A stretch of DNA of 64,000 nucleotides. It comes from Amphibalanus amphitrite (Eukaryota > Arthropoda > Thecostraca > Balanomorpha > Balanidae). The first letter of the stretch is position 1, and each line of letters begins with the position of its first letter. The translations under genes were made by a program, and so were the position numbers. Under the pieces are notes generated by a model. It worked only from the letters and a program-made list of their open reading frames with translations, had not been told where the DNA came from and made no database searches. The stretch spans positions 434,001-498,000 of the forward strand of contig NW_024881843.1 of the NCBI RefSeq assembly GCF_019059575.1, read 5' to 3'. Below, piece after piece: positions 1 to 13,059 of this stretch.

Positions 1-659
1 AGCTGACGTCACGATCAGGTAGAATCGGCGGACGACCCTACCTGGTATATAGGGCCTTGGTCTAATCGTAAAAGCTTGAAATCATGCATTATATAGACGC
101 TACACTGAGGGAGTTGGAAATGGGGTTAATTTGGAATACAGCAAAGGATCGTCAAGGAGGATGCCCTGGTAAGTGTCTCTCCCCCTGACGAACGAGTAAA
201 GGAACAAAAAGGTAAGTCGTTAACGCCGCAACCTTCCATATCCAGTGGGAGACGTCCTTCTGTGCAGTTAGTAACTGAACAGAGGGGCGCTTCCCACTCA
301 GGGGGCGTCGAAGTCTAGTTCCTACCAACCTGGCACTCCCGTGCCTACGTCACCACGAGGACGCCCGAGGGCATTTACATGTTGAAGATAGGGAAAGTTG
401 CCATAGTTTAGAGCCGGTTGAAGGACAACCTTGAGGTAGATGAGAATGTGTGCTTATAAGATCATCAACATGTTATTTATCCAAATCCAGGGCCAATTAA
501 TCGATAACCTGTCACGTTTTTCAGTGGTGATGCGCTAACTTTCGCGGTTCTTGCAGCCAATAAGGGTGTTTCATAGTGCGATTTAGATGCATTATCGACT
601 TTAATGCCATAAACCGCCACGGAACTTACGATTTGCAGCTCCCTGGCGTGATAGCTTGC
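1..659. other. no recognisable feature
   Basis: No open frame of useful length, no inverted or tandem structure and no copy elsewhere in the window was seen here. Confidence 0.5.
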
Positions 660-1015
660 AGTAGGGCTCCGGAGTCGGAGTCATGAAGTCGGTCGGGGTT
701 GACAGCTCTGACCTGAGTCGTCGAGTCGGAGTCAGTCGATTTTGAAAGCTTGAGTCTGAGTCAGTCATCTAAATTCTATCCCCTCCGCAGACCTGCCAGG
801 GTTCCATAGTCGGAGTTGTAGTCGGTCGGAGTCGACAGTTCTGACCAGAGTCAGAGTCAAGAGTCGATTTTGAAAGCCAGAGTCAGAGTCGGGTCACCAA
901 AAATCCATTGCCTCCGCAGACCTGCTAGGGCTCGAAGTCGGTCAGAGCCGACATTTTGAAATCAAAGTCAGAGTTGATTTTTGAAAGTTCTGAGTCAGAG
1001 TCGGAGTCATCAAGA
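660..1015. repeat. GAGTCG-rich tandem repeat, about 127-bp unit
   Basis: About three diverged units. The phrase CCTCCGCAGACCTGC recurs at about 784 and 911, giving a 127-bp period. Each unit is also built from short GAGTCG / GAGTCA words, so there are two levels of periodicity. No coding role is suggested. Confidence 0.75.
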
Positions 1016-1734
1016 AACCCATCGACGATCCGCAGTACCATGCAATTAGGGTGCTGCCTCGTTGCCCTGAATTGCCAATGTGTTGAATGAATAAATGGCA
1101 ATTGGTACCTTCTATTATTCATTCGGAATTGCTTTCAGTACAAAAAGACGCATTATTGGTTTGTTTTTATTTATTGACAATTTTTTAGCAGTGAATGATG
1201 CAGATAGGTACGCAACACAATGATAGTGCCTCGCTGGTGCAAATCATTGCTAGATAGTTGTTGAAATGTGTTGCCATTGAAGAATCTACTGATTTTCCTG
1301 GCGGCTCTTGTTTTCAAGTGACTACGGGTCTTCTAAGACGGATCTCCTGATTGCTCACTGTCTGGCGTCTTCCACGGTTTTCTGAAAGCTATTCAAACGT
1401 TACCGTGGCTGCTCTTGATTGCATGGCGTTTGCTGGTTCTTGGTTCTTATTGGTGGTTCTTGCGCCTGTTCCTTTGTTGCTTCATGGTCCATCACATCGC
1501 ATTAAATTTCTAATGGAAAACACTTCTATCTTTTATTTTATTATCAGTCGACTTGTATGTAGGCCTGTGGCTTGTTCGCCCTTTTATTTCCAAGCCTATT
1601 GACCAGTTTTTGAAAAAGCCTCGGATACCAAAGCAAGAAAAGTATGTTATGATATATAATTGAGACGGTCATAGAAAACCAAGAAAAAAATAAAAAAACC
1701 TGTCCATCTGTCTTTCCTCACTTCATAACAAAAA
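1016..1734. other. unannotated AT-rich stretch
   Basis: Short open frames only, none with a recognisable domain. It precedes the long inverted-repeat element. Confidence 0.4.
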
Positions 1735-3630
1735 CCAAGCAGGGGCATTCCACGATAGATCGACCAAAAATAAATAAAATTTACACCCTCATATTTTTTT
1801 TTGCTTAAAATTGGTCTAATGGGTTGTGATGGGCGGGGAACCCAGCTGTGGCAAGGATTTTTTTCTTCGAACAACGGTTTCCGAGATATAGCCTCGGGCA
1901 GTTCCTGGAGGTCACACTGCAACCCTATGTTTGGCGGCTTATAACTCAGAAATTATTGGTTTTCTATGGTAAAAACTTTATATGGTTCAACTCGCAATCA
2001 ACCAACAAACGTTTTGGCTATCTCGGATTTTCGATTTTTGAAAATTTTGATCACGTGACATCTTGACCTTCTTTTCGAAGAGTGACCTTGATATTATCCC
2101 AACTGAAAGTCGCAATTTTGTCTGATGACGATTAAAGCCTTATCAATTGTCATTGATATGCGATAATAAAGAAGTGGCTTTCGGCCTGCGTTGACCTCAG
2201 GTCAGATCATTTTTATGACCTTCCCATTATTACGAGCGGGAGCGACAGCGAGATCTCGAGAACAAAGCAAGATAGCGACAAGGGGTAAACGGCACAAAGT
2301 ACACATGGATAAGGTCTACAATTTTTACTCAGGTCATTTTCAGGTCAGGTCAAAGATGACGTCATAGGGGTAAAAAGAAAGTATAAATGGCGGCACTACA
2401 TATATATGAAGTTTTTCTCGAATAACTTTCAAAGTATCCCAGCTAGCAACAAACTAATAGCACCATCGTGATCCTCTCGTCGATCCGCATCGAAATATGT
2501 GTATGTTGACCTCGAAAGGCCAAGGTCAAAAGTTGACCTTAGGTCACGTGACCTTAAGGTCATCATATATATCATTCGATGGGCCTTGACGAGCTGAACA
2601 CAATGAGCCTATCTGCGCGGCTGTATCTCAAACCTGTAAGGAGTTATTAGCAAAAAAAACATTTGGTGACCTATAATGACGTCACATGACCCAAGAGCAA
2701 CGTCACAGTTGACCAAGAGCAAAAAAGGTCTCAAGGTAGTCAAAGTTAGTCGTATATGAAGTAACTCATGGTATATTAGGCAATTCCGACGCGTTTTAGT
2801 GTAAAAACAAGGGAGCTGATTTTTCCCCAATTGACTTATAATGGGGTGTTCAAGAAATTGACCTGACCTCAGGTCATCGGTATTGAAATTCAAAACGAAC
2901 TGGCGCTAGGCGAAAGCAAACACAATGGTGCCTGTTCCACGTCTCTTTCTTTAATAGATCAAAAGGTACAGCCAAAACTATTTTGACTTCCTTTTTACCC
3001 CTGTGACGTCATCTTTGACCTGACCTGAAAATGACCTCCGTGAAAATTGTAGACCTTATCCGTGTGAATCCTGTACCGTTTACCGCTTGTCGCTATCTTG
3101 CTTTATTCTCGAGATATCGCGTCACTCCCGCTCGTAATAATGGACAGGTCATAAAAATGACCTGATCTGAGGTCAACGCAGGCCGAAAGCCACTTTTTTA
3201 TTTGCGCATATGAATGACAATTGATAAGGCTTTAATCGTCATCAGACATAATTACGACTTTCCGTTGGGAAAATATCAAGGTCACTCTTCGAAAAAAAAG
3301 GTCAAGATGTCACGTGATCAAAATTTTCAAAAATCGAAAATCCGAGATAGCCAAAACGTTTGTTGGTTGATTGCGAGTTGAACCATATAAAGTTTTTACC
3401 ATAGAAAACCAATAGTTTCTGAGTTATAAGCCGCCAAACATAGGGTTGCAGCGTGACCTCCAGGAATTGCCTGAGGCTATATCTCGGAAACCGTTGTTAG
3501 AAGAAAAAAATCCTTGGCACAGCTGGCTTCCCCGCCCATCACAACCCATTAGACCAATTTTAAGCAAAAAATAAAACATGAGGGTGTACGGCTTTGGTCG
3601 ATCTATCGTGGAATGCCCCAGCAGGAAAAC
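1735..3630. mobile_element. long-inverted-repeat (foldback-type) element
   Basis: About 645 bp at 1735-2380 reappear as an imperfect reverse complement at about 2985-3630, with a spacer of about 600 bp. Paired landmarks are GGGGCATTCCACGATAGATC (near 1741) with its complement near 3611, TGATCACGTGACATC (2048) with its complement near 3306, and ATTACGAGCGGGAG (2228) with CTCCCGCTCGTAAT near 3126. No transposase is visible. Arms and spacer are studded with AGGTCA half-sites like the TTAA elements further right. The small frames at 1647-1922 and 3424-3684 (both minus) are parts of the arms. Exact termini and target duplication were not resolved. Confidence 0.75.
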
Positions 3631-3733
3631 GTGCGAAAGAGCCCTTAGCAAAGCCCTAGCAACATATTTGTGTGAAGTGCGCAATATGTGTCACATCTGG
3701 AAAATTTAGTAGGTACAGCCCACCGCTAAAGTA

Positions 3734-5154
3734 CACTGTAAAAAATATTGACGAGCTATGTGTCAAAACAAGGGTCTCGAAACAGTCACCAGGTTGTCAA
3801 TGCTTCCGGTACCTACCACTTGACTAGTTACCGCTTAGTTAGCTTACAGGCTGAGAACTATCCAGATCGTTATGATCCGGTATTGTAATGATACGCTAGG
3901 TGTACCTTTGTTTTGAAGTGCTGAATTAACTATCAAGGTTGTTTGACGTTTGTTTTCGCCTCAATCCGAAACGAGGAAGACCCTCATCAAATTATTAGGT
4001 GAAAGCCAGCCTCAGGATGATCAAAATACTAGGGGTAGTTTTGTCATAGTATAATCTGTGAAGGGTGCGGAACAAGCCGTAGCAATGCACTCGTCACTAT
4101 CATGCTCCTCGCAGCAGCTCTCAACGATATACCAAACACATTAGGATTGAAATACCAAATACCGAGTTGGTATCGGTTTGGTATCGGTATACCAAAAAGT
4201 TGGTATGCGATTGACATCTCTAGTTCAGACCTATCATCAAGTTCATGAGGCAGCTGCGGTCATGGGCGGCTCACGGGCTCCACTGCATAGGCTCAGACAG
4301 GTACTCTACAAAATGTCTTCTGTGTTCTTAGGTTCAGATCTATCGATATGTGCATGCTTCTGATTCGATTGATAACTAAACGGGCGCTGGAAGTGAAAGG
4401 TTCGCTTGATATACGAAAGGTGCATTGCAAGAAAGCACATTAGGTATTTCAGAAATACACTTTCATTTTATCTTGAGCGTTTTTGGAATGGGCCGGATGA
4501 ATTCGTCATCAAACCGGTAAGGGATTTCGTTTGAAGACCACCGATATTTAAGAATATGATGGTCTTCAAACGAATTCGCTGGCAAATTCGATGACTGGAT
4601 TGGGCGGCGTAGGATCTGCTGGTCATCTGACTATGGGTTGATTAGGGCCTAGTTGGGCCCCTAATTAACCCATATTAATTAGGGCCCTAATTATGCCCTA
4701 ATTAGGGCTTGTAAGGTTACCAGCACCAGGTATGAGCTAGTTTTTGAACTAACAATGGGCTCGTCGTGGGGTTCAAATGTATAGCAATACGTTAGTTTTG
4801 ACCTAGTTTGAGCTTCATTCGTTAAGTAGGAACAAGACGATGCTTCTTTTGAACATCGTCACTAAACAAGCCGCCCTCGTTTTGACATTGTTTTTCGTTA
4901 TTATTGTTACTAGGTACTTTGTTATCACACACAGGATCAACGAGGACCTGCTTCCAAAACAAGGCAGAAACGCTCCAGCTATTTTTGGGACGTGGTAAAA
5001 ACTAACCGACACCTGGTAACTGTCATCTGACGAACACAAAACAAGCCAGGGGCTCGCAGCGTGTGTCAAAAGTAGGATGCAAAACTAGTCTGTACCCCCG
5101 ACATTTAGCGTTGAGAATCATTTGACGAGGGGTTAGTCAATATTTTTTACAGTG
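3734..5154. mobile_element. TA-flanked DNA transposon, non-autonomous
   Basis: Perfect 19-bp terminal inverted repeats, CACTGTAAAAAATATTGAC at 3734-3752 and its complement at 5136-5154. Both ends are flanked by TA (3732-3733, 5155-5156), the Tc1/mariner-type target duplication. The 1.42 kb interior has no transposase frame. It contains a near-palindromic GGTATACC-type patch (4130-4210), a hairpin (4526-4574) and a TTAGGGCCCTAATT-rich patch (4640-4710). Confidence 0.8.
4526..4574. repeat. perfect 15-bp stem hairpin
   Basis: TTCGTTTGAAGACCA at 4526-4540 is exactly complementary to 4560-4574, with a 19-nt loop. It lies inside the TA-flanked element. Confidence 0.8.
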
Positions 5155-5156
5155 TA

Positions 5157-5669
5157 ATGTAGGGTTTTACCAATCTCAACGGTTGGCTTTGACTGGCGAT
5201 TGTTTAATGCGGAGTGATCGAAAAGAAGATGTCAATAGCTAACGTTGCAGCGCAGCTGCAAGGGTGACGATACATATAAGCTACATTCAAAGTTTCATTG
5301 TAGTCTGGCTAATCGTTCCTAAGCTTCAGAAGCAGAGCATACCCATGACTGAAACCCCACATTACTTCTTCTGTGGACTGTACTTGATTATTCACCTAGA
5401 GTTGCACTGTAAAAGCCAGGCTGTTGTATAAAAAAATGAGTGTTTGCTTATGGAATTTATAGGAACTGGTTGAATACCTTCAAAATATTAATTGATACAG
5501 AAAACGCTTGTTTGCGACATATTTGTAAAGAAACAACGGATATAGCTTGGACTCGTGCGCTATTCTAGTACATTTTTGGTAGAAAACTTCGTCCAACTCA
5601 TGTTTTAGGGCCTTGTCCTTCACCATCATACGTGATCTCTGAGAGCTTGTTGAAATTCGCGTCCGTCAC
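5157..5669. other. no recognisable feature
   Basis: No supported gene, repeat or RNA seen. Confidence 0.4.
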
Positions 5670-6060
5670 TTGGTAAAATGTACAGTAGGTCTACTAAAAA
5701 GTCCCCCGCTCCAGAAGCGGCCGGCCGGCCGAACCCCCGGATTCCAGCCCCGACTCTATTGCGCAGGCCGCGGCAGCGACACGGGTCAGGTCGCGGCGCC
5801 CGGCGAGTGGGTCAGTTCAAGGCCGTATAAGAGAGGTAGAATCATCCCGCAATTTCCAATGGGCCGGTCGCTGAGCATTAGCGTGACGTGACTGGTGGAG
5901 ACCGCGCGGCGCCCGGCTCCAAGGTGTACATACAGTAGGTCTATTAAAAAGGTCCCCAGCACCAGTGGGCGCTGCCTCCGCTGAGCCGAACCCCCGTCTG
6001 CCTGTCCCATATCGCGCCGGACTCAGGTCAGGTAGGGTCAGCGGGACCGCTCGGTCCGGC
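5670..6060. repeat. GC-rich diverged tandem duplication
   Basis: Two related units begin with ACAGTAGGTCTACTAAAAAG (about 5681) and ACAGTAGGTCTATTAAAAAG (about 5931). Each continues through CCGAACCCCCG and ends near GGGTCAGGT-like sequence, roughly 250 bp apart. The overlapping frames on both strands are by-products of high GC. Confidence 0.6.
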
Positions 6061-6589
6061 CCGCGGGCGGTGGACGGGCGGCCGGTAACGCTTTCCGCGA
6101 GCCAGCTGTAGAATCCAACAAACAAACAGGACGGCCACCGCTCAGCACAGCGAAACCGGTGTTAAAGAATGGCAGTAGAAGTTCATGGCCACAATGATTA
6201 TGAGATAGTCATTGTTAGCCCGTGCCCCACAGGTATGCCTAGACTCTCACGCCCTGTTGGAGGGGAAATGGGAATTGAGCATCATTCTTATAACTCAGCT
6301 TTGAGCATTTAAGTGGTACCTATCCGAAGTGGCGTCAAAAGTAGCAAAAAGAAGAAGAAAAAATACTTCAGCCAATATTAGATCGGGTCAGAGCCAGAGG
6401 ACATGTCACCAGAGGTCATCGATGGTAAAATTTTGCTTGGACAGGGTGCGTTGCGCGCACCGGTGCATTGGGTTTCCAATTTCCATGGAAACATCAACAG
6501 ACTCGGGAGCTCGCAACGCTAGCGTGGAGCCGAATTCATATCAACCGCCGCAACAATGCAGCAGCGCAGCGCAGCGTGCTGCAGCGCGG
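6061..6589. other. unassigned stretch with one 98-residue frame
   Basis: A plus-strand frame at 6329-6625 begins with a basic stretch (residues 5-11 are nearly all K or R) but has no domain I recognise and ends inside the repeat arm at 6590-6675. I do not call it a gene. Confidence 0.3.
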
Positions 6590-7236
6590 GGCCGTGAAAC
6601 ACGCGTATATTCGGATGCAGTATGAGTAGAGCATGGGTCCCGAAAAATTCCTCAGAAACTAGAGAAATTCTCGCGGCCACCGGCATTTAGGCGATCTGCT
6701 CGTGCTTTTGTCACTGGAGCGCTTCTTTCACGGAGATTGCGCCGGCCGCCTGCAACGGACGAAAAATACACGGCTTTGCAATCCGGCTGATCGTGGGAAA
6801 ATACAGCCGGAGGTCTCGGCTCTATGCAGGTATACCACCGGGAGAGATGTATTTATTGTATAGTATTTATATACCACTGGCTCGATGTATAGCCTGCAAG
6901 TTGGCTTTGGTGCAAACATGTCAAACAGGGTATAGGGCGAATCGATGTAAACAAATCAGACGTTCAATTGACAATTTCCGATTCTTATTCGATAATTACG
7001 ACCAATTATATTTTATTTTGGGAAGTGTTATTGGGACCGGAGCAATAAAATCTCATTTTCCCCTGTCTCCTTACCTATCTCCCAAACCCCTTGCTCACGA
7101 TCATCTTTCCTTTCTTTAGGTATCAGTCTCCTTCCCGTCCTCCCCGAGTCTCTGACAAGTAATATCCATATCTCTAAGTCTTTTCCTTCATCTGATCCTC
7201 CTTTCTCTCACCACCCTTCTCTCTCTCTCTCACCAC

Positions 7237-7557
<321 letters not shown>

Positions 7558-7559
7558 GA

Positions 7560-7893
7560 GGTGCAACTTTTCCCAAATAGTTCTTGGAACGTCACACAGT
7601 AATGTATATCGAACCCACATATTACATAGAGGTGCAACTTTTTCAGGTCCCACGTTCACCACGTCCAACGTTCTAACAGGTCCCAATTTTCCTGCCTTTT
7701 GGGTCATTGACCTGACCTGGAAGGTCAACCGATGACCTAGGACCTTAAAATTGGGTATCATCGGCTTCCTCTCGTCACGGGCAACACGCTGGTTTTTTTC
7801 CGCGAAGCTCTAGCTTGATCAGGAGCGAAACGGCAAGGGGTTATACCTTATACGTTCGCGGCTGGAAAAAAAAAACACCTATACGGGCGAGGG
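7560..7893 (-). mobile_element. TTAA-element fragment, double-tip end
   Basis: Relative of the 29061-29917 family, here with only its double-tip end. The tip GGGCGAGGG ends at 7893 before TCAA (a decayed TTAA), with a second tip copy near 7860. It contains GACCTGACCTGG half-site repeats (about 7709). Confidence 0.6.
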
Positions 7894-7897
7894 TCAA

Positions 7898-8145
7898 GTT
7901 GAAAGTATTAATTTGGTTCAAAACGATGATGTAGATAAGTTAATTATTTAAATCTAAATATCCTATGACGAGAGCGATGGACATTTTTGGTATGCAGTGT
8001 TATCCATTGAAAACAGGTCAAAGCTATTGAGTTTTTAATTTAGTGGTCGCCGCTTACTAATCATGCGGCATACACGCCGCACATAACCGCCAATGCCGCA
8101 ACGCAGCTTGAATTTCGAAGTAAGCATTTAGTCTCACCCGCATTC
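7898..8145. repeat. repeat B copy
   Basis: Homologous to 33049-33285 and, reversed, to about 31690-31755 (shared phrase AAGTATTAATTTGGTTCAAA). All three copies lie beside TTAA-type elements or a LINE end. Confidence 0.75.
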
Positions 8146-8289
8146 ATATGGTACCCGTCGTGTGTGTCCGAGAATTTCTCTAGTTTCTGAGGAATTTTTC
8201 GGGACCCATGCTCTGCTCATACTGCATCCGAATATACGCGTGAAACACCGCCCAGGGCTATCCATGTGTCAGGGCAATCCAACCCACGT

Positions 8290-8424
8290 GATGGGCTCGG
8301 CCCCAGCGGAGCATGAGGTCCTGGACCATGTGGTGCCACCATTGCACAGCTCATGTACGGCCTTTTTACCAGTCGTTGACTGTCACGTGGTCAAATAAAC
8401 CTTTATGTATGTATGTATGTACAA
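8290..8424 (+). mobile_element. 3' end of a non-LTR retrotransposon
   Basis: GC-rich sequence runs into AATAAACCTT followed by a (TATG)n tail at about 8404-8422, the usual look of a LINE 3' end with a short tandem tail. No reverse transcriptase is left upstream. Confidence 0.5.
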
Positions 8425-9397
8425 GGTATATTGAGTGAAGGGTAGGACGAACTTTGGTAGGAATTTATAGTATAACTACTAGAAACCTACTATATGTGGT
8501 CGGGACTAGCAAAAAGTTAGTTCAAACTAGAATATGGTAGCGCTTATGGTTGGCAGTCGTGACGCGCACGTGACATTCATTTCTTAATTTTTTTTAAATA
8601 ACAGGTTTTAGGGGTGTGATGGTCCTGAAGCGCATCGGGACCGCCTGTAGCATAGATGGCAGCATTGTTCTCGGCTGTCACCGTAAGGTGCTGCCACCGC
8701 GGGTGTGCGGTCGTTTTGGGAACTGCATTACGACCAAGCTGCGTTAAATGAGTGATTTATACTATCTCGAATCTCGATTAGTATTTCACATTGGAATATC
8801 GCAGTGAAATTATTTGATACGTTTTCTCCAAGTGTGACCGATTGCATTTGGTAAAAGGCATATTTATGGCCCGTTGCCCCGGCCCGCTGGCTGACCTTCG
8901 TGCCCCAGACCGTTTGCTGACCCTCGGACTCGGAGTGTAATCGCCACGCCGATTGTGGATTGCTCTTGATCGTCAATACATACATACATACATACATATT
9001 TAAATCTGTTTATTGTCGGCCGGTTTCGTCTGCCCATACTTGTTATTTTTGCGTGTCACCAGCTGACCGGCCTTGTGCGCGATTCGACACGAAACCCGGC
9101 GAAGGAAGACACCTTGGAACCTTCTACAACCACTACAACTAAAACTACTGATCTACGATCTCTCAACAAACTACAGACTGCATCTGTCTACCGTCCATAT
9201 GTCTCCTCCATTCTAATGCCCAATACATTTATTTCCATTTATCAATCTTTTATCCTTTGTAGCGTACCGAGCTATATCGCTGATGGTGTCGACAACAAGG
9301 GGCCCATTAGTGGGCAGATACATTCAATTAGCTATTAATATTTGACTATGCAAACATTCAAGAATCTACATCATTCAATTCTAGCCAAAATCACGCG
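8425..9397. other. mostly unassigned; (ATAC)n tract at 8974-8996
   Basis: A TACATACA tract lies at 8974-8996, possibly a reversed LINE tail. Otherwise there are only short uninformative frames. Confidence 0.4.
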
Positions 9398-9473
9398 GCG
9401 CTCCCAGGATTCAAACTCAAGACCCTCGGACCCGTAGCCCGATACGCTACCGACTGCGCTACCGAGGACCTCG
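9398..9473 (-). repeat. tRNA-like sequence, probably a SINE head
   Basis: Read on the minus strand it carries an A-box-like TAGCGCAGTCGG and a B-box-like GTTTGAATCC about 35 nt further on. Between them is a 5-bp stem around a 7-nt loop that would read ACG. The acceptor and T stems do not pair, so it is not a functional tRNA gene. A tRNA-derived SINE (body towards lower coordinates) or a tRNA pseudogene fits. Confidence 0.5.
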
Positions 9474-9683
9474 CGCCGACGATCGGAGAGGCGGATCGCG
9501 GGTGCTGGCGTGCAGAGAAATCTTTACCCTGTACGCCGTAGAAGATCGGCTGGATTTCGTGAAAAATGGTAGAGGAATTGTCGAAAGAAAATTCATCGAT
9601 CTATTATTTGAGACTAAGAACCATTGATTCCTTCAAAGGTTGACAGAGATATCGCTCGCCGAAAACAGGCCATTTAACATGTA

Positions 9684-9709
9684 CAGGGTGTCTCAAAAGT
9701 TCGTTGACA
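9684..9709 (+). repeat. terminal inverted repeat, left end of a TA-flanked element
   Basis: A 26-bp sequence starting CAGGGTGTCTCAAAAGTTCG and preceded by TA. Its exact reverse complement lies at 28456-28481, followed by TA. The 770 bp to its right may be element interior. Confidence 0.7.
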
Positions 9710-10483
9710 CATTTCCCGTGCCAAAAAAGCTTATAAGAACCGGCCAAAAATCTAATGTTTTGGTGTCTGCGTGTACACTAGACAAATATGCATGCTTTGA
9801 CAACTGATTCGGAAGGTTGGAAACCAAACCCTTCGCTGTATCTCCAAAAATATTTGCCCATACCGATTTTCGTCGCTCCGTCAGCTGCCGGAGGCTGATA
9901 AAAGGTTACCAGCTTTCAAGCTCTTGCAGGGGAATCCCCTGCAGTTTCTGCGTCGGATTTAGGTTTGACGAGCTCCCCGGCAACATCCGCTTCTCCCTGA
10001 AAGCCGACAGCTTGCATCGACACCATCCGTGAGTATTTTGTAGGTTTTTATGGCGCTAACTCCTTCATGAATGACTGGCGCCGACCTCCCAAGCACCATT
10101 TTCCTTTTCAAAACAACCCCATTCCTGAACAAATGCAAAGTGCCAGGGGCAAATTTTTCGCAGCATATCGTAGCAGAATGTGTCGGTTATCTGTATCTCA
10201 GACATATTTTGCAAAGTTTGCAAATCCCAAACGCTCGTCGTTCTCCATGCCAAGACCTTCACTGGGTTGCGGAGTGTTTTCCGCAGGAGAGGTTCTGCTT
10301 TGTAAACGGCCAAAACCTGTCCATCGTGCGGTTTTGTCGGGATTTTGTGTCTAAAAGAAAGCTATTTGCTCCAGATCTGCCTCTTGAAACTTCGTAAGAT
10401 AAAACTTTACATAAATTGACACTTTTGGAGGGTCAGTTGTCCTTGGCATTGACGATTTTCGTGTTATTTTTCCCAAAAATTTA

Positions 10484-11914
10484 GGCTGGGGGGATCCGTG
10501 CTATCGTAAGTTATATCGGACGTGGCTGCGCAACTTCTCTCGGTACGAAACTTCTCTTGATCGGAAGAAAATCGGAGGGATGAAAAAGAAAGAGGGGCAA
10601 ATCGGAGCTACGTTGTACGTAAGTTGTTTCGCAGCGTTTAAATGCCAGTTTTACTACGATTTAAATGCCAAGCAGATCAGCTGACCTCGTAGTACCATGT
10701 CGATAAGGTCGAATTCCTCTGACACAAGCTAAGGACTCTTTAAGGCCTTCGGAGGGTCGTTTGACGCGAGCTCAGGGCCCTCTGACGCAGGTTTAGGGCC
10801 CTTTGACGCCCTTTAAGGTCTTCTGAGGTAGGTTTAACGTTGGCTGAGAGCCCTTTGAACCCATCTGAGGGCCCTTTGAGGCCATCTTGTGGCCCTTCAT
10901 TTGGCCATCTGAGGGCCCTTTGACACCAGATGAGGGCCATTTGACGCTAACCGAGGGCCCTTCGAGACCATCTGAGGACCCGGTGACCCCATCTGTGGGC
11001 CCTTTGAGGTCTTTTGAGGGCCATTGAAATTTCACTACAATACCCCTGGCTGCGCTACTGGGCATTTATGGACTCGTATGGGCCTGCTGGGGAACGAGAT
11101 GGGCCCTCCCGGTCTTTTTAATCATTATTTCAGTTCATTTTACATGGTCTTCGGCGGTCTAAAGATTAGGGGCCCCAACTCGAATGGGGGGGGGGGAGGC
11201 CCGTGTGCCCTCTCCTGTGTGCGGCCTTGCCGACACTACACCGCTTCCCCTCCCTCCGCCATAAACGCACCGCTGCACTGCTTGGCGCCGACAAATACGG
11301 ACCGGCGCCGCAACCGGCTCCCCCGCGGCCTGCCTCGCGTTGACATAGCCCTTCCCGAACACCAGTGTAACCCCCACGCGGCCTAGGTATCGCCGCGCCC
11401 ACCTGTCCGCGGCGCGGCCTCTGATGGCGTATCGGATCATTGATGGTGCGATACATGTTTTGGTCAGATTTTTGCAATTAACGCGAAAAAATGCCCAAAA
11501 CACTTTTTAAACTTCAAAATTGAAAAAATAATTACAAAAATGACGTGAAAGTGACCGTTTTCAACGTGTAAATTTAAAACGCTATAGCGCAGCCATTTTT
11601 GAAGAAATCGACTTCAAATTTTGCACACCTGTTCATCAACCATATTTGTTTAACATATATTTCGGTTTTGTGAAAATTTTAAAAATTTCTTATATTTTTC
11701 TCTTGAGAAAGAGGTAAAGCTTCGCTACGATCGGCCTTCCGATCGACCGAGAAGATTCGTAAAGTTAGTTCGTATCTTCACCATTTGCGATACAACTTGC
11801 GTATCTACTTAGCCTACGATGTGATGGATCCCTCCAATATCTGTTCCGATTCAACTTACGTTTGATCGCAACTGCGAGGTGCCTTGCGATGCGATCACAT
11901 GGATCCCCCCAGCC
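10484..11914. mobile_element. PIF/Harbinger-type MITE
   Basis: Terminal inverted repeats GGCTGGGGGGATCC (10484) and its complement ending 11914, flanked on both sides by TTA (10481-10483, 11915-11917), the 3-bp duplication typical of PIF/Harbinger. 1.43 kb with no transposase. It contains a 22-bp-type minisatellite and a G-run at about 11187. Confidence 0.7.
10735..11035. repeat. GAGGGCCCTTTGA minisatellite
   Basis: Degenerate units of about 21-22 bp around GAGGGCCCTTTGACGCCATC. Minus-strand frames here (10740-10940, 10793-11065) are translations of the repeat. The unit core resembles arrays at 18665-19234 and 45880-47110. Confidence 0.85.
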
Positions 11915-11934
11915 TTAGCATTATAGATATTATA

Positions 11935-12052
11935 ATCAACTAGAGGGGCAGCATTACGCGCAGTGTAATGAATCAATTTTCATTAAAATCGGCCAAGTAG
12001 CGGCCGAGTTATGGCCAGAATAAATTTGGCGTCTCCTCCTGGCCGGCGGTGC
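11935..12052. repeat. repeat A, copy 1, left part
   Basis: Begins near GCAGCATTACGCGCAG and matches 18340-18447. It is cut after GGCGGTGC by the P-like element and resumes at 16196. Confidence 0.85.
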
Positions 12053-13059
12053 CATAGATATAAAAGACTAGATGGGACATTGGCAGTGTTTTAGTGCGTG
12101 CGGCTGGCCGCCATGTTTGTGAGGGCGGGAATCTGCGGCGCTGTGTAAACACTACGGGAGGAGGGGGGTATTTGAGACTGATTTTGTGGTATTTTTCGAC
12201 CGAAAAGTGCTAATCTTTTTTGCTCACGGCATTCTTTGGAATGTGTAGATTGTGGAACAAGTGCTGAAATATGCTTATCTATTGTAATTTGGCTATGTTA
12301 GCCTTAGACATGTTGCACTGTTGACGCTGATGAAGAATAGGCGGCACCAAAGGTAGATTTGCTTGGCATGCCTGTTTTAGATTTAATTCAGTTCCCATGT
12401 TTTTTTTTGTGCACACCACAATCCTTTAATTATTCTTGCATGGATAGAGCATCAGTCATATGATTTTTCACAAAGAAAACTTACCTAGATAGGTACCAGA
12501 ACATTGGCAGCGGAAAGCAGACTCATTACCTACACTTGCTTTGCCTGCTCACTTTCTACTGTTGCCTTCAATGGACAATATTTATGAAGTAAGAAGGTTC
12601 TATGATTATAGGTTTTAAATAAGTACTTTACTTAATGTCATCAGTTAGTATTAATTAGTAGTTCAGTGCCAAACGAAAAATTCATGCACTATGCCAGATG
12701 CCTCGGGGGCTCTTATCCGCTCTGGGTTCAGAGTGCAGTGGCATACCACGCTCACCCTCAACCAGAGCTGATAGATAGTGAAAATGCCAGACGTCATGAT
12801 ATCTGCACCAGTGAACCGTGTCGCACATTTGATCCCAATAATGAACAGCACAGGGGTGACGTAAAAATGTGCGTTAGTTGGAGCACCTAAACTCAGATTG
12901 TCATTACCTAATTAGTTTTCACATTGTAAAGCTTAAACTTCATGCTCTTTTGGCTCACCTGTTATCAGTATCAGTAAATAGGGTATTAGTAAATCTGGCG
13001 TTACCATCAATGCTAAGTGCTAACAAGTAAATATGAAGTCCAAGGAAGATAAAAATCAT

